Shown here piece after piece: positions 1 to 8,586 of a stretch of 64,000 nt of DNA. The translations under genes were made by a program, and so were the position numbers. The DNA comes from an uncultured Alphaproteobacteria bacterium (GTDB lineage: Bacteria; Pseudomonadota; Alphaproteobacteria; Micropepsales; Micropepsaceae). Under the pieces are notes generated by a model. It ran no database searches, was not told where the DNA came from, and worked only from the letters and a program-made list of their open reading frames with translations. The DNA is taken from NCBI GenBank assembly GCA_903862715.1, contig CAIOYY010000015.1, positions 21,638 through 85,637 of the forward strand, given 5' to 3'. How positions within the stretch are numbered: the first letter of the stretch is position 1; each line of letters begins with the position of its first letter.

Positions 1-641
1 ATCAGAACAAGATGGCCCTTCCATCGCGTCAACCGCCCGGGCAGAAGCACCACGCGCGCGTCGTCTCCCGCGCCCCAGGATGCGCGCAGGGCATCGATTT
101 CGGTTTGCGAAACATGCGCCGGATCGAAAAGCGAAAGATCGATTCCGCGCGGAATGACCGCGATGCGCTTTGGAAGAAAAGAATAGGAGGTGCGGATATG
201 CGCCGCCGTCCATTCGGAATTGGCGATCACCGCGTCGCCTCTCAGCATCACGGAATTATACCGGCGCTTCCAAGCGTTTTTTGCATTGTAGATTCCATGA
301 TGCGTGGTCACAAAGGGAATGCCTTCGCGCCGCGCGGCGTAAAGCCCGCTCCAGGCGGGCGCGCGCGAACGCGCATGCACGAGGTCGACTTTGTATTTTT
401 CGATGATCTCCTGAAGCCGCGCGATATTCGCATGGATCGTCAACGGATTTTTCGATGCCAAGGGAAGGCGAAGGGAAACCGCACCCGATGCCGTTAGCTC
501 CGGCTCCAGCCATCCCCCTTCCGAGGCGACCAGCGCGGTATAACCATCGGCCACCAATGCGGCGGCGATATCAAGCGTTGTGCGCTCCGCCCCGCCGGTG
601 TCCAGCTTCGGGATGATTTGCAATATTGCGGGTTTGGACAA
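1..641 (-). CDS. Glycosyltransferase family 4 (GT-B), N-terminal part
   Basis: The gene is absent from the ORF track because its 3' end lies beyond the left edge; I translated it by hand. The protein opens SKPAILQIIPKLDTGGAERT, the usual N-terminus of GT4 enzymes that use a nucleotide sugar. Further on come HARSRAPAWSG, TTHHGIYNA and NSEWTAAHI, and near the edge VIPRGIDLSLFDP and LLPGRLTRWKGH, the start of the donor-binding Rossmann domain. About 213 residues are present. The chosen start is TTG at 641-639, with GGA about 9 bases upstream; the frame stays open further upstream but without family-like sequence. It probably builds an envelope polysaccharide or LPS; the sugar cannot be told. It is divergent from the esterase gene to its right. 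Confidence 0.85.
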   Translation of the reverse strand, partial: MSKPAILQIIPKLDTGGAERTTLDIAAALVADGYTALVASEGGWLEPELTASGAVSLRLPLASKNPLTIHANIARLQEIIEKYKVDLVHARSRAPAWSGLYAARREGIPFVTTHHGIYNAKNAWKRRYNSVMLRGDAVIANSEWTAAHIRTSYSFLPKRIAVIPRGIDLSLFDPAHVSQTEIDALRASWGAGDDARVVLLPGRLTRWKGHLVL

Positions 642-752
642 ACGGTTTGTTCCAGCAAGGGTAGATGCGGTATCGAGGACCTGATCCGCAACATTGCCTA
701 TTTGGGCCTGCGGTGAAAGCGGCGCCTTAAAGCGCTCACGGGAAGGCGAGGA

Positions 753-1502
753 ATGGAAATGGATGTGAAGCGCCTTGTCCGCGACGATGGCGAAACCATC
801 GCTTATTTAACCCGCGATGGGCGCTCGCCTGGTGTCGTCTGGCTGGGCGGTTTTCATTCCGATATGGCGGGCACTAAAGCCGAGGCGCTCGACGGCTGGG
901 CCGCCGAAAAAGGCCGCGCCTTTCTGCGCTTCGATTATTTCGGCCACGGTCAATCCTCTGGCGCGTTCCGCGACGGCACCATCACACGCTGGCGCGATGA
1001 TGCGCTGGCCGTCATCGATACGCTTTGCGGCGGACCTCAAATTCTGGTCGGCTCCAGTATGGGCGGATGGATTGCACTTCTGGCTGCGCTGGCGCGGCCG
1101 GAAAAGGTGAAAGGCCTTCTTCTCCTCGCGCCCGCGCCGGATTTCACCGAAACACTAATGTGGGACATCATGCCGGTCGATATTCGGAACGAAATTCTGC
1201 ATCGCGGCGAATGGATGCGCCCTTCCGAATATGAAGCGCCATATCCGATCACGCGCGCGTTGATCGAAGATGGACGCAAACATCTTCTGCTCGGCGGAGC
1301 CATTCCCGTTACCTGCCCGGTGCGCATTCTGCAGGGCATGAAGGATCCTGACGTGCCTTGGGAACACGCGGTAAGACTGGCAGAACACCTCGACGGTAAT
1401 CCCGTCCTGACGTTGGTGAAGCAAGGCGACCATCGCCTGTCGACGCCGGACGACATTACGCGTCTGAGAGAAACGCTCGAAGGTCTGCTTTCCGGTTTAT
1501 AG
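753..1502 (+). CDS. Alpha/beta hydrolase, ABHD10-like esterase
   Basis: A 249-residue serine hydrolase. The nucleophile elbow GSSMGG lies near residue 100, the likely acid is in MKDPDVPW near 200, and the catalytic His is in QGDHRLS near 228. The oxyanion-region segment WLGGFHSDMAG near residue 32 and FDYFGHGQSSG near 61 are typical of the ABHD10 / mycophenolic acid acyl-glucuronide esterase group, which is common in alphaproteobacteria. No signal peptide is seen, so it is probably cytoplasmic. The start could also be the ATG at 759, which is better spaced from the GAGG upstream. The natural substrate is unknown; palmitoyl-thioester or acyl-ester cleavage would be an analogy from the mitochondrial relative. 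Confidence 0.8.
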   Translation: MEMDVKRLVRDDGETIAYLTRDGRSPGVVWLGGFHSDMAGTKAEALDGWAAEKGRAFLRFDYFGHGQSSGAFRDGTITRWRDDALAVIDTLCGGPQILVGSSMGGWIALLAALARPEKVKGLLLLAPAPDFTETLMWDIMPVDIRNEILHRGEWMRPSEYEAPYPITRALIEDGRKHLLLGGAIPVTCPVRILQGMKDPDVPWEHAVRLAEHLDGNPVLTLVKQGDHRLSTPDDITRLRETLEGLLSGL

Positions 1503-1542
1503 CTCCCTTGCATTCCGCACGGCGTCGGGGTCAATTCGGCCC

Positions 1543-2304
1543 ATGAGAACCCGTCTTTTCGTTCTGTTCGCCGTTACCTTTCCATCCGCGCTGCTCGCCG
1601 CAACGCCGGATGACATTGTCGCTGCCGATAATCGCTATGACCGATGCATCGCCGCGACCGAAGACGATCCCGATCAGGCGTTCGAGAATGCACTCATCTG
1701 GCGCGACCAGGGCGGCGGCGGCCCGGCGGAACATTGCATGGCGATGGCCTTGCTTGCGCTTGGCCACCCGGGCGAAGCCGCCGTCCGTCTCGATACGCTG
1801 GCGAGGCAAACCGAAAGCGGTGCGCCCGAAGAACGTGCCGATCTGATGATGCAGTCCGGTGAAGCCTGGCTGATCGCGCGCCGAGGCGATCTCGCGGAGG
1901 CATCCTTCTCGGCGGCCTTGATGCTGACTCCGCGCGATGCCGAAGTCTGGGCGGCGCGTGCCCGCGCCCGCGCCATGGAAGAAAAATGGGAAGGCTCCGA
2001 ATCCGATCTCGATTCCGCGATCGTGTTCGAAAATGCCACGCCCGAATATTATTTCCTGCGTTCGGCCGCGCGTAAGGCGTTGGGCAAGGACGCCGACGCC
2101 ATCGCCGACATCAATACCGCCTTGCGTCTTGACCCGGCCTATCCCGACGCGCTGGCCGAACGCGGGCTGATGCGCTTCGCGGCTGGCGACGAAAATGGCG
2201 CGCGCGCCGACTGGATTGTGGTTCTCAATACCGCGCCCGACAGCGCGGCCGCAGATGTGGCGCGCCTTGGCATTGAGCGCATGGAAATCCATATCGAGCC
2301 TTAA
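1543..2304 (+). CDS. Periplasmic tetratricopeptide repeat protein
   Basis: A 253-residue protein with a signal peptide (MRTRLFVLFAVTFPSALLAA, likely cleaved before TPDD) followed by helical TPR-like repeats. Repeat signatures include ALLALGHPGEAAVRL, AEASFSAALMLTPRDAEVWAARARA and DADAIADINTALRLDPAYPDALAERG, which is a clear TPR consensus. It is probably a periplasmic scaffold or adaptor with no enzymatic motif. It starts 40 bases after the hydrolase and may be co-transcribed with it. The 253-residue antisense ORF over it is a codon-bias shadow. The partner is unknown. Confidence 0.75.
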   Translation: MRTRLFVLFAVTFPSALLAATPDDIVAADNRYDRCIAATEDDPDQAFENALIWRDQGGGGPAEHCMAMALLALGHPGEAAVRLDTLARQTESGAPEERADLMMQSGEAWLIARRGDLAEASFSAALMLTPRDAEVWAARARARAMEEKWEGSESDLDSAIVFENATPEYYFLRSAARKALGKDADAIADINTALRLDPAYPDALAERGLMRFAAGDENGARADWIVVLNTAPDSAAADVARLGIERMEIHIEP

Positions 2305-2325
2305 GACTCAATCGTACCGTACGGC

Positions 2326-3480
2326 TCAGACCGTCCATTCCGCCGTCACGGCAGGGTCGGTTTCCAAAGACCGTTGCGCTTGAGCCTTGCGCATAAAAAC
2401 TTCCGCCGGAACAAGCCGCCCCAACGCCCATACCGCCATCGCGCGCACCAGCGGTGAGTCATCGTTTAGCCGTGCTTCGACGTATGATACTAGCGATGAG
2501 TCCCGCGAATTGCCTAGCGCGATCATCACATTGCGCACAAAACGATCGCGGCCGATGCGCTTCACGGGCGAGCCGCGAAAAAAAGCGCGAAAGCCCGCAT
2601 CGTCCAGCGCGGACAATTCCGCCAGCGTTGTTGTGACGAGTTCCGCGCGCGGCGCGAAGGCCAGCTCCTGCGCGTCCTGTGCGAATTTGTTCCAGGGGCA
2701 CACGGCAAGACAATCGTCGCAGCCGTAGATCCGGTTGCCGATGGCCTCACGGAATTCCGGCGCGATATGGTCCTTATGCTCGATGGTGAGATAGGAAATG
2801 CAGCGCCGCGCATCCAGACGGTAAGGTTCGGGAAAAGCATTGGTCGGGCACACATCAAGGCAGTTGCGGCAGCTACCGCAATGATCGGCTTCAGATGCGT
2901 CGGGCTCCAGTTCCAGTGTCGTGAAGATGGAACCAAGAAACAGCCATGAGCCGAATTCGCGCGAGACGAGATTAGTGTGTTTGCCCTGCCAGCCTATGCC
3001 GGATTCATGCGCCAGCGGTTTTTCCATCACCGGCGCCGTATCGACGAACACTTTCACATCCGCCGCATATTCCTTTGCCATCCATGAGGCGAGCCGCTTC
3101 AGCTTTTTCTTGACGACGTCATGATAATCCTTGCCTTGCGCATAAACCGAAATCGCGCCGCGCGCACGGTTTTCCAATGCGAGCAATGGGTCGCTTTCAG
3201 GGGCATAATTCAGCCCCAGCGTGATGACGCTTTTCGCGTTGCTCCATAATTCTTTCGGATCGGCCCGCCAGGCGCGTTTGGTTTCCATCCAGTCCATGTC
3301 GCCATGGCGGCCGTCGGCCAGAAAGAGATTGAGTTCTTCCGCGGCGCGCGCGGGCAGGCGCGGAAGCGCAAAGCCTACGGAATCGAAACCTTCCGCACGG
3401 GCGCGGGCGCGGATGATGTCTTTGCGCGGAAGTGGCCCCGGATCTGGCCGAAGGGCCGGATCAGAAATCGAGCTCGGCAT
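2326..3480 (-). CDS. queG: Epoxyqueuosine reductase QueG
   Basis: The final enzyme of queuosine synthesis, reducing epoxyqueuosine to queuosine at the wobble base of GUN-anticodon tRNAs; a cytoplasmic cobalamin and iron-sulfur protein. At 384 residues it matches the family. Two 4Fe-4S clusters are visible: CGSCRNCLDVCP near residue 200 and GCDDCLAVCPWNKF near 255. A HEAT-like C-terminus follows (SPLVRAMAVWALGRL), as do typical QueG segments such as SVITLGLNYAP and DTAPVMEKPLAHESGIGW. Its ATG overlaps the end of the GST gene by 20 bases, which suggests coupled translation. It converges with the TPR gene. Confidence 0.95.
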   Translation of the reverse strand: MPSSISDPALRPDPGPLPRKDIIRARARAEGFDSVGFALPRLPARAAEELNLFLADGRHGDMDWMETKRAWRADPKELWSNAKSVITLGLNYAPESDPLLALENRARGAISVYAQGKDYHDVVKKKLKRLASWMAKEYAADVKVFVDTAPVMEKPLAHESGIGWQGKHTNLVSREFGSWLFLGSIFTTLELEPDASEADHCGSCRNCLDVCPTNAFPEPYRLDARRCISYLTIEHKDHIAPEFREAIGNRIYGCDDCLAVCPWNKFAQDAQELAFAPRAELVTTTLAELSALDDAGFRAFFRGSPVKRIGRDRFVRNVMIALGNSRDSSLVSYVEARLNDDSPLVRAMAVWALGRLVPAEVFMRKAQAQRSLETDPAVTAEWTV

Positions 3481-4105
3481 ATTGCAGCGCGGGCGGCTGG
3501 CCGGGCACGCGATCCATCAGAAGCGAGCGGAAGGACGGGCGCGACTTCATGCGCATATACCATTCCGCCATCGCGGGATGATCCGTCCACGGAACTTCTC
3601 CGTAATAATCCAGCGCCGACAGATGCGCCGCCAGCGCGAGATCGGCAAGCGACATGTCGCGCCCGGCGAGAAAGCCGCGTTCTTCTGCCAGGGCGCCGAG
3701 CATCTGCAGGGCTTCCTTCAGCGCGGCGCGCCCCTGCCGGATCGTCTCCATGCTGGGTGGCTGGCGCAGCAGATTTCCGGTCTGCGAGCGTGATGCTTTC
3801 TCGAACAAAATCCGCCGGGTTACTTCCTCGCTGAATTTGCTCATCGCCCAGTCGAGGAGCCGCAAAGCTTCGCTGCGCGGCGCCTGGTCTTCGGGAACCA
3901 GCGGGTAATCCGGGTACAGGCCTTCGAGGCAGTCGACGATCGCCCACACGCCCGTCACCTGCGTGCCGTCGAGTTCTGTGAAGACCGGCAGATGCGATAG
4001 CGGATCGGCCGCGGTCTCGAGGTCATGCGCAAGCTTCTTCTCACCTAAAGCCAGGCGGGCGAGGCGGCAGGCGGGGGACATCAATATATGGGTGAGGCGG
4101 CGCAT
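3461..4105 (-). CDS. Glutathione S-transferase family protein
   Basis: A 214-residue GST-like protein. The N-terminal thioredoxin-like half has MSPACRLARLALGEK, where Ser-Pro-Ala-Cys sits at the usual glutathione-site position, followed by LPVFTELDGTQVTGVWAIVDCLE (the cis-Pro and substrate-loop region). The helical C-terminal half contains LAGRDMSLADLALAAHLSALDY, the GST N-capping box region. I prefer the ATG at 4105 over the GTG at 4132 given in the ORF track, because the extra nine residues look non-homologous. It overlaps queG by 20 bases, so the two are probably co-expressed. In alphaproteobacteria a GST often precedes queG. The substrate is unknown. Confidence 0.85.
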   Translation of the reverse strand: MRRLTHILMSPACRLARLALGEKKLAHDLETAADPLSHLPVFTELDGTQVTGVWAIVDCLEGLYPDYPLVPEDQAPRSEALRLLDWAMSKFSEEVTRRILFEKASRSQTGNLLRQPPSMETIRQGRAALKEALQMLGALAEERGFLAGRDMSLADLALAAHLSALDYYGEVPWTDHPAMAEWYMRMKSRPSFRSLLMDRVPGQPPALQYAELDF

Positions 4106-4170
4106 CCGGGTCAACTTAGAGAAAGCGGCCACAGAGTCCTAGTGCCGGATGCCGTGGCTAACAGCCTGTT

Positions 4171-4923
4171 TCACGGCGCGTAACTGAGGACGCAGTCGTC
4201 GAGCCGGTCGCGGGTGACGGCGCCCATCATGCCGACGATCTGGTTCGTGCGCCGTGTCACATAGGGACCGGCATCGACGACGCGATAATTCCGCGGATTG
4301 GGCAATATGGCGGCGAGCCGCGCCGCTTCGCCACGGGTCAGCTCGGCGGCGGGTTTTCCGTAGTAATCTTGCGCCGCCGCTTCGACGCCGAAATTGCCGT
4401 CCCCGAGTTCCACAATGTTCAGATAGGTTTCCATGATCCGCCATTTCGGCCACAGGCCTTCGACGAGCACCGTGAAATAGGCCTCGACGCCTTTGCGGAT
4501 CCAGGTGCGGGCGGGCGGCAGGAACAGGTTCTTCGCCGTCTGCTGGCTGATGGTGCTGGCGCCGCGCACGCCCTGGCCGCTGGCATTATATTCGAGGGCC
4601 TCCTGGATCGCCTGCCAGTCGAATCCCGAATGCGAACAGAATTTGCCGTCTTCGGACGCGATGACCGCCTTCACCAAATTCGCCGACATCGCGCTCAAGG
4701 GCACCCAGTCCTGCCGCACCTCTTGCGAAAAACTCATGCCGATAATCAGCGGCGTCGTCGGCGGGGGCACTACGCGATAGAGCAGCACCAGCATGACCGG
4801 CAGAACAAAGACGATGCCGAACAGCACGACCAGCGTCCGCCGGACCCATGGGTAACGTCCGTCGCGGCGATGCCACAAGACCCGCAAAGGCCGCCGCCTT
4901 TTTCTTCCGCTGCTATCGCTCAT
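4171..4923 (-). CDS. mtgA: Monofunctional biosynthetic peptidoglycan transglycosylase
   Basis: Polymerises lipid II into glycan strands at the inner membrane. The 250-residue protein has a basic N-terminus, one membrane segment (TLVVLFGIVFVLPVMLVLLY, about residues 30-50) and a GT51 domain. Catalytic motif 1 is IASEDGKFCSHSGFD, with Glu of EDGKF as the general base. Motif 2 is RGASTISQQTAKNLFL, and motif 3 is ETYLNIVELGDGNFG. No transpeptidase domain follows, which identifies MtgA rather than a class A PBP. It stands alone on the minus strand downstream of the HupE pair. Confidence 0.95.
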   Translation of the reverse strand: MSDSSGRKRRRPLRVLWHRRDGRYPWVRRTLVVLFGIVFVLPVMLVLLYRVVPPPTTPLIIGMSFSQEVRQDWVPLSAMSANLVKAVIASEDGKFCSHSGFDWQAIQEALEYNASGQGVRGASTISQQTAKNLFLPPARTWIRKGVEAYFTVLVEGLWPKWRIMETYLNIVELGDGNFGVEAAAQDYYGKPAAELTRGEAARLAAILPNPRNYRVVDAGPYVTRRTNQIVGMMGAVTRDRLDDCVLSYAP

Positions 4924-4968
4924 GACGAAACGCTGTTGCCCCGAGCGTGAGAATCGCCTCGCGGCAGA

Positions 4969-5565
4969 TTACGGCGTCGGGATCTGATCCGGAATAACCT
5001 CGTAGAAGCCCGCGAGTTCAAGGCGCACCACCACCGGGTTCTCGGACTGGTTCTGCAGATACCAGCCGTGAATGCCCTCGAACGGCGCAATGAAGGTGCC
5101 GTTTTCCGTCGAGCCGGTTTCGCGGCGATAGAACATCACCTCGCCGACGCCGCCCGTGGGCGTTTCGGTATGGCCGTGGAATTCCGAATAGAACCAGTCG
5201 GGATTGTCGATGTCGAGGACGCGCCAGGAATAGACGACCGAATCCCCTTCCTTCATTCTCAGCTTGTATTCGAGGTCGCCATCATTGCCGCCCAGCGGAA
5301 TGTCGACCGTGTCGGTACGGAAAGGCGTGTCGTAGAAATGGACGATATTCACGCCGCCTTCCGGCATTTCGACCTCGGTCCATTCCGTCGCCGCCGCCAA
5401 CTGGTCGAGCCCGACAAGGCGGCCGAAGCCGGTCGGATCATATTTGAATTCCACCGGCAGGACGAAGAGCACCAGCGCCAGCGTCGCCACCGTCAGCGAG
5501 CCGCCGAGCATCCGCCAGATCGTGCGTTTCGAGGGTTGTTCCGTCGGGTTTTTGTCGATGTTCAT
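4969..5565 (-). CDS. Membrane-anchored periplasmic protein paired with HupE ('transmembrane anchor protein')
   Basis: A 198-residue protein with one N-terminal membrane anchor (MLGGSLTVATLALVLFVLPVEF, residues 19-40) and a periplasmic beta-rich domain. Landmarks are YDPTGFGRLVGL, MKEGDSVVYSWRV, YSEFHGHTE and FEGIHGWYLQN. Its ATG follows the hupE stop by one base, with CAGGAG inside the end of hupE, so translation is coupled. Databases use the label 'transmembrane anchor protein' for this pairing; the function is not established. The His-containing FHGHTE and EGIHGWY segments could bind a metal, but that is only an inference. Confidence 0.75.
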   Translation of the reverse strand: MNIDKNPTEQPSKRTIWRMLGGSLTVATLALVLFVLPVEFKYDPTGFGRLVGLDQLAAATEWTEVEMPEGGVNIVHFYDTPFRTDTVDIPLGGNDGDLEYKLRMKEGDSVVYSWRVLDIDNPDWFYSEFHGHTETPTGGVGEVMFYRRETGSTENGTFIAPFEGIHGWYLQNQSENPVVVRLELAGFYEVIPDQIPTP

Positions 5566-5566
5566 G

Positions 5567-6283
5567 TCAAACTCCTGGTTGGAGGAAATAGCCGGCGAGC
5601 TGATATTCGGTCAGCAGAAAGCCCGCGACGAGGATGGCGACATTGGCCGCAATGGCATAATGGGCGAAGGATTTCGTGCCGCGCCACCACAGCATGAAGA
5701 CAAGAATAAGCGACAGCGCGATCAATTGGCCGATTTCGACGCCGACATTGAACGACACGATATTGGTGATCAGCCCATCACGCGAGGGCGCCAGCGCCTG
5801 CACCTTGGTGGCAAGGCCAAAGCCATGCGCAAGGCCGAAGCCGAGCACCGCGATTTTGGTGTTGGGCTGAAATCCGAACACCGTGCGAAAGCCCCCGAGA
5901 TTGTCGAACGCCTTATAGACGACCGACAGGCCGATGATCGCATCGACCAGATAGGAATCGACATGGATGCCGCCCAGTACCCCGATAAGCAGCGTAAGGC
6001 TGTGCCCGATGCTGAACAGCGTCACATAAAGCGCGACATGGCTGAGGCGGTAGAGAAAGAAGATCACGCCCAGAATGAAGAGCAGGTGATCATAACCGGT
6101 CACCATGTGTTTCGCGCCAAGATAGAGATAGGGGAAGATATGCACCCCTTGGGCATTGGCGACGAAGTCGGCATCCTTGCCGGCAATCCCATGGGCGAAG
6201 GCCTCAGGGACAAGCCACAGAAACGCGGCCATCGCCGCAAAGGCGGCAACAGCATAGGCGTGGCGGTTGAGGATAGACATCAT
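5567..6283 (-). CDS. HupE/UreJ family membrane protein
   Basis: A polytopic inner-membrane protein of the HupE/UreJ family, whose characterised members are nickel or cobalt permeases. After a signal-like first segment ending VPEAFAHG come the hallmark GYDHLLFILGVIFFLY, SIGHSLTLLIGVLG and GLAHGFGLATKV motifs, and at least six hydrophobic helices. I place the start at the ATG at 6283 (MMSILNRHAY), because GGGAGG lies 11 bases before it; the upstream 27 codons of the ORF track do not look coding. No hydrogenase or urease genes are in view, so a hydrogenase role is not supported. It is coupled with the downstream anchor protein. Confidence 0.82.
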   Translation of the reverse strand: MMSILNRHAYAVAAFAAMAAFLWLVPEAFAHGIAGKDADFVANAQGVHIFPYLYLGAKHMVTGYDHLLFILGVIFFLYRLSHVALYVTLFSIGHSLTLLIGVLGGIHVDSYLVDAIIGLSVVYKAFDNLGGFRTVFGFQPNTKIAVLGFGLAHGFGLATKVQALAPSRDGLITNIVSFNVGVEIGQLIALSLILVFMLWWRGTKSFAHYAIAANVAILVAGFLLTEYQLAGYFLQPGV

Positions 6284-6417
6284 GGGTGACATTCCCTCCC
6301 TGAAAGCGGCAATCTCGTCAATATAGAGCCAGGTGTCTGCTGATTCCCTGACGTAACGCAAAACGGCAGAGCGTGGCCTTTGACGGGGTTTGTTGCGGGT
6401 GCGAAGCCGGAGGAATG

Positions 6418-7218
6418 ATGGATATCTGGATTGCGGCTTTGCTGGGCATTATCGAGGGTTTGACCGAATTCCTGCCCGTTTCCTCGACCGCGCATCTCCT
6501 GATTGCTGGTGACATTCTGGGTTTTCACCCGCCGGGCGAGGTCTTCACCATCGTCATTCAATTCGGCGCGATCCTGTCGGTGGTCGCCATTTACTGGCGC
6601 AAATTCTGGAATGTGCTGCTCGGCCTCAAGGGTGATCCCGCCGCGCGCCATTTCGCGATCAGCGTGCTGGTCGCGTTCTTCCCCTCGGTCATCGCCGGCG
6701 TCCTTCTTCACGGTTTCATCAAGGATGTGCTGTTCGCCCCCGCTATCGCGCCCTATGTGATTGCCACCACATTGATCATCGGCGGCATCATCATTCTCGT
6801 CTGCGAGCGCATCGCCCCGAAGCCCCGCTATCACGACGCCGATAAATTGCCGCTGCTGAAATGCCTTCAGATCGGTCTCTGCCAGGTCATTGCGATCATC
6901 CCCGGCGTGTCGCGTTCGGGCGCGACGATTCTCGGAGGCGAGTTGCTCGGCGTCGAACGCAAGGCCGCCGCCGAATTCACTTTCTATCTCGCGGTGCCGA
7001 CCATGCTCGGCGCCTCTGTGTTCGATCTCTATCAGAACCGCGACATCATCAGTCTCGATGCCGGGCTCGTCATTGCGGTCGGCTTTGTCGTGTCGTTTCT
7101 GGTGGCATGGGTCGTCGTCAAAACCTTTATCGGTTTTGTCGGGCGTTATGGTTTGAAACCCTTCGGCTGGTACCGCATCGCGGCGGGCCTCGGCATCTTT
7201 GCCGTCATGGCGCTGTGA
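6418..7218 (+). CDS. uppP: Undecaprenyl-diphosphatase UppP/BacA
   Basis: An inner-membrane enzyme that dephosphorylates undecaprenyl pyrophosphate, recycling the lipid carrier for peptidoglycan and O-antigen; overexpression gives bacitracin resistance. The 266-residue polytopic protein has both family motifs: EGLTEFLPVSSTAHL near residue 15 (catalytic Glu and Ser region) and PGVSRSGAT near residue 165 (catalytic Arg and Ser). GGAGGA lies just before two adjacent ATGs at 6415 and 6418; the second has more realistic spacing. It is divergent from hupE and convergent with the NDUFA9-like gene. Confidence 0.95.
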   Translation: MDIWIAALLGIIEGLTEFLPVSSTAHLLIAGDILGFHPPGEVFTIVIQFGAILSVVAIYWRKFWNVLLGLKGDPAARHFAISVLVAFFPSVIAGVLLHGFIKDVLFAPAIAPYVIATTLIIGGIIILVCERIAPKPRYHDADKLPLLKCLQIGLCQVIAIIPGVSRSGATILGGELLGVERKAAAEFTFYLAVPTMLGASVFDLYQNRDIISLDAGLVIAVGFVVSFLVAWVVVKTFIGFVGRYGLKPFGWYRIAAGLGIFAVMAL

Positions 7219-7224
7219 GGCGCT

Positions 7225-8187
7225 TTACTGCGGCAGCGCTTCGAACTGTCCGCGCTTGCGGAAGCGCCACAGATAGGACGGCACGATCGCTTCCGGCCCG
7301 GTCGGCGTAATCCCCAGATCGCGCAGGCCCGGCGCTCTGCCCGAAGGCAGCGTGTCGGTTTCCAGCATCTTCGCCTGGTCATAGGTCAGCGGCGCACCCG
7401 GCACGAATTGCAGAAAGGCACCCTTGATCCGCGCGATGACGAGCGGCACTGGAATAAGAACGCGTTTGCGGTTGGTCTCGCGCAGCGTGAGCTCCAGCAC
7501 TTGTTTCAGCGTCATCTCTTCCGGCCCGGCCAGTTCATAGATTTTGCCCGCGCTGGTCTCGTCGCCGAGAAGCGTCGCCGCCGCGCGCGCCACATCGCCG
7601 ACAAACACCGGCTGGAAACGCGTCTTGCCGCCGCCGAATAGCGGGAAGAACAAGGGCATCATGCGGATGAGGCCGGCAAAGCGGTTGAAGAAATCGTCTT
7701 CCGCGCCGAACACCAGAGCCGGGCGGACAATCGTCGCGCCCCCAAACGCATCCTGTACGCGGTTCTCGCCCGTCGCCTTGGTGCGGAAATAGCGGGCGGG
7801 AGCTTCCGTGCTCGCGCCCAGCGCCGAGAAATGGATAAGGCGCTTCACACCCGCCGCTGCGGCCAGCCGCGCCACGCGTTCGGAGCCTTCGACATGGATC
7901 GCATCGAAGCGCTGCGCGCCCGATTGCTTGATGAGCGCGACCAGATTGATGACCGCATCCGCGCCGTCCAGCGCCGCCGCGACATCGTCATCGTTCCGGA
8001 CATTTGTCTTCAGAAGCTGAATCTGCCCGACGCGTCCCATGGGCCGCAGGAAATGCGCAACATGGGGGCGGCGCACCGCGATCCTTATACGCCAGCCTTC
8101 ATTGGCGAGGGCGCGGACGATATGCCGGCCCACAAAGCCGGAACCGCCGAAAATCGTGACCAGTCTGCTCTGGGGGATCGCTGTCAT
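7225..8187 (-). CDS. Complex I NDUFA9-like NAD(P)-binding protein
   Basis: A 320-residue atypical short-chain dehydrogenase. The nucleotide-binding motif FGGSGFVGRHIVRAL is at residues 13-27, with SDR-like segments DAVINLVALIKQSG, RLIHFSALGAS, YFRTKATGENRV and ATIVRPALVFGAEDDF. The active-site Tyr is replaced in context by YFRTKATGE, the pattern of NDUFA9-type subunits, which bind NADPH structurally in complex I rather than catalyse. This type is widespread in alphaproteobacteria away from the nuo operon. The start is the ATG at 8187; the ORF track extends 58 codons upstream into repeat sequence. Whether it joins complex I here is inference. Confidence 0.8.
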   Translation of the reverse strand: MTAIPQSRLVTIFGGSGFVGRHIVRALANEGWRIRIAVRRPHVAHFLRPMGRVGQIQLLKTNVRNDDDVAAALDGADAVINLVALIKQSGAQRFDAIHVEGSERVARLAAAAGVKRLIHFSALGASTEAPARYFRTKATGENRVQDAFGGATIVRPALVFGAEDDFFNRFAGLIRMMPLFFPLFGGGKTRFQPVFVGDVARAAATLLGDETSAGKIYELAGPEEMTLKQVLELTLRETNRKRVLIPVPLVIARIKGAFLQFVPGAPLTYDQAKMLETDTLPSGRAPGLRDLGITPTGPEAIVPSYLWRFRKRGQFEALPQ

Positions 8188-8276
8188 GGGAAGTCTTAAG
8201 GCCCGTGGGGATTCCCTGTCCTCATACCGGATGGACGGGCAGGAGGGTAGCCCGCGCGTGGCCGCGCCCTCCCTTT

Positions 8277-8418
8277 CGTCATGGCCTGGGCCTGACCCGG
8301 CCACCCAACGTATTCCTCTCGTCATGGCCGGGCATCCCAGATTTGATCCGGACCCGGCCATCCAACGTGTTCCTTCTCGTCATGGCCGGGCTTGACCCGG
8401 CCACCCAACTTCTTCGTC
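8277..8418. repeat. Three tandem copies of a palindromic intergenic element
   Basis: Three units begin at about 8277, 8320 and 8378, each with the frame CGTCATGGCCGGG ... CCCGGCCA(C/T)CCAAC followed by a short T/C-rich tail (TATTCCTCT, TGTTCCTTCT, TTCTTCGTC). The arms ATGGCCGGG and CCCGGCCAT are complementary, so each unit folds into a hairpin. The middle copy carries extra loop sequence. Similar GTCATGGCCGGG palindromes are scattered through many alphaproteobacterial genomes. They fill most of the 314-base gap between the NDUFA9-like gene and tRNA-Leu. Confidence 0.8.
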
Positions 8419-8501
8419 TGAGCACGAAACAGGACTATCTCGCCCGCGCGTTGACAGACGAAAGCCCCCCCGATAAGCATCGCCGCCTAATGCCTATCTG
8501 T

Positions 8502-8586
8502 GCCCAGATGGCGGAATTGGTAGACGCGCTAGTTTCAGGTATTAGTGCCGCAAGGCGTGGAGGTTCGAGTCCTCTTCTGGGCACCA
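8502..8586 (+). tRNA. tRNA-Leu (anticodon CAG)
   Basis: The acceptor arms GCCCAGA and TCTGGGC pair perfectly, followed by discriminator A and an encoded CCA. The anticodon arm CTAGT-TTCAGGT-ATTAG gives anticodon CAG. A long variable arm (about TGCCGCAAGGCGTGG) is as expected for a class II tRNA, and the T arm has GGTTCGAGTCC. Length is 85 bases. Confidence 0.97.

Noticed and set aside
1531-2292. 253-residue antisense ORF over the TPR gene
   Set aside because: The plus-strand frame has a signal peptide and TPR repeats; the antisense frame has neither.
8277-8418. CRISPR array
   Set aside because: Only three units, each itself a palindrome with related rather than unique spacers, and no cas genes nearby.
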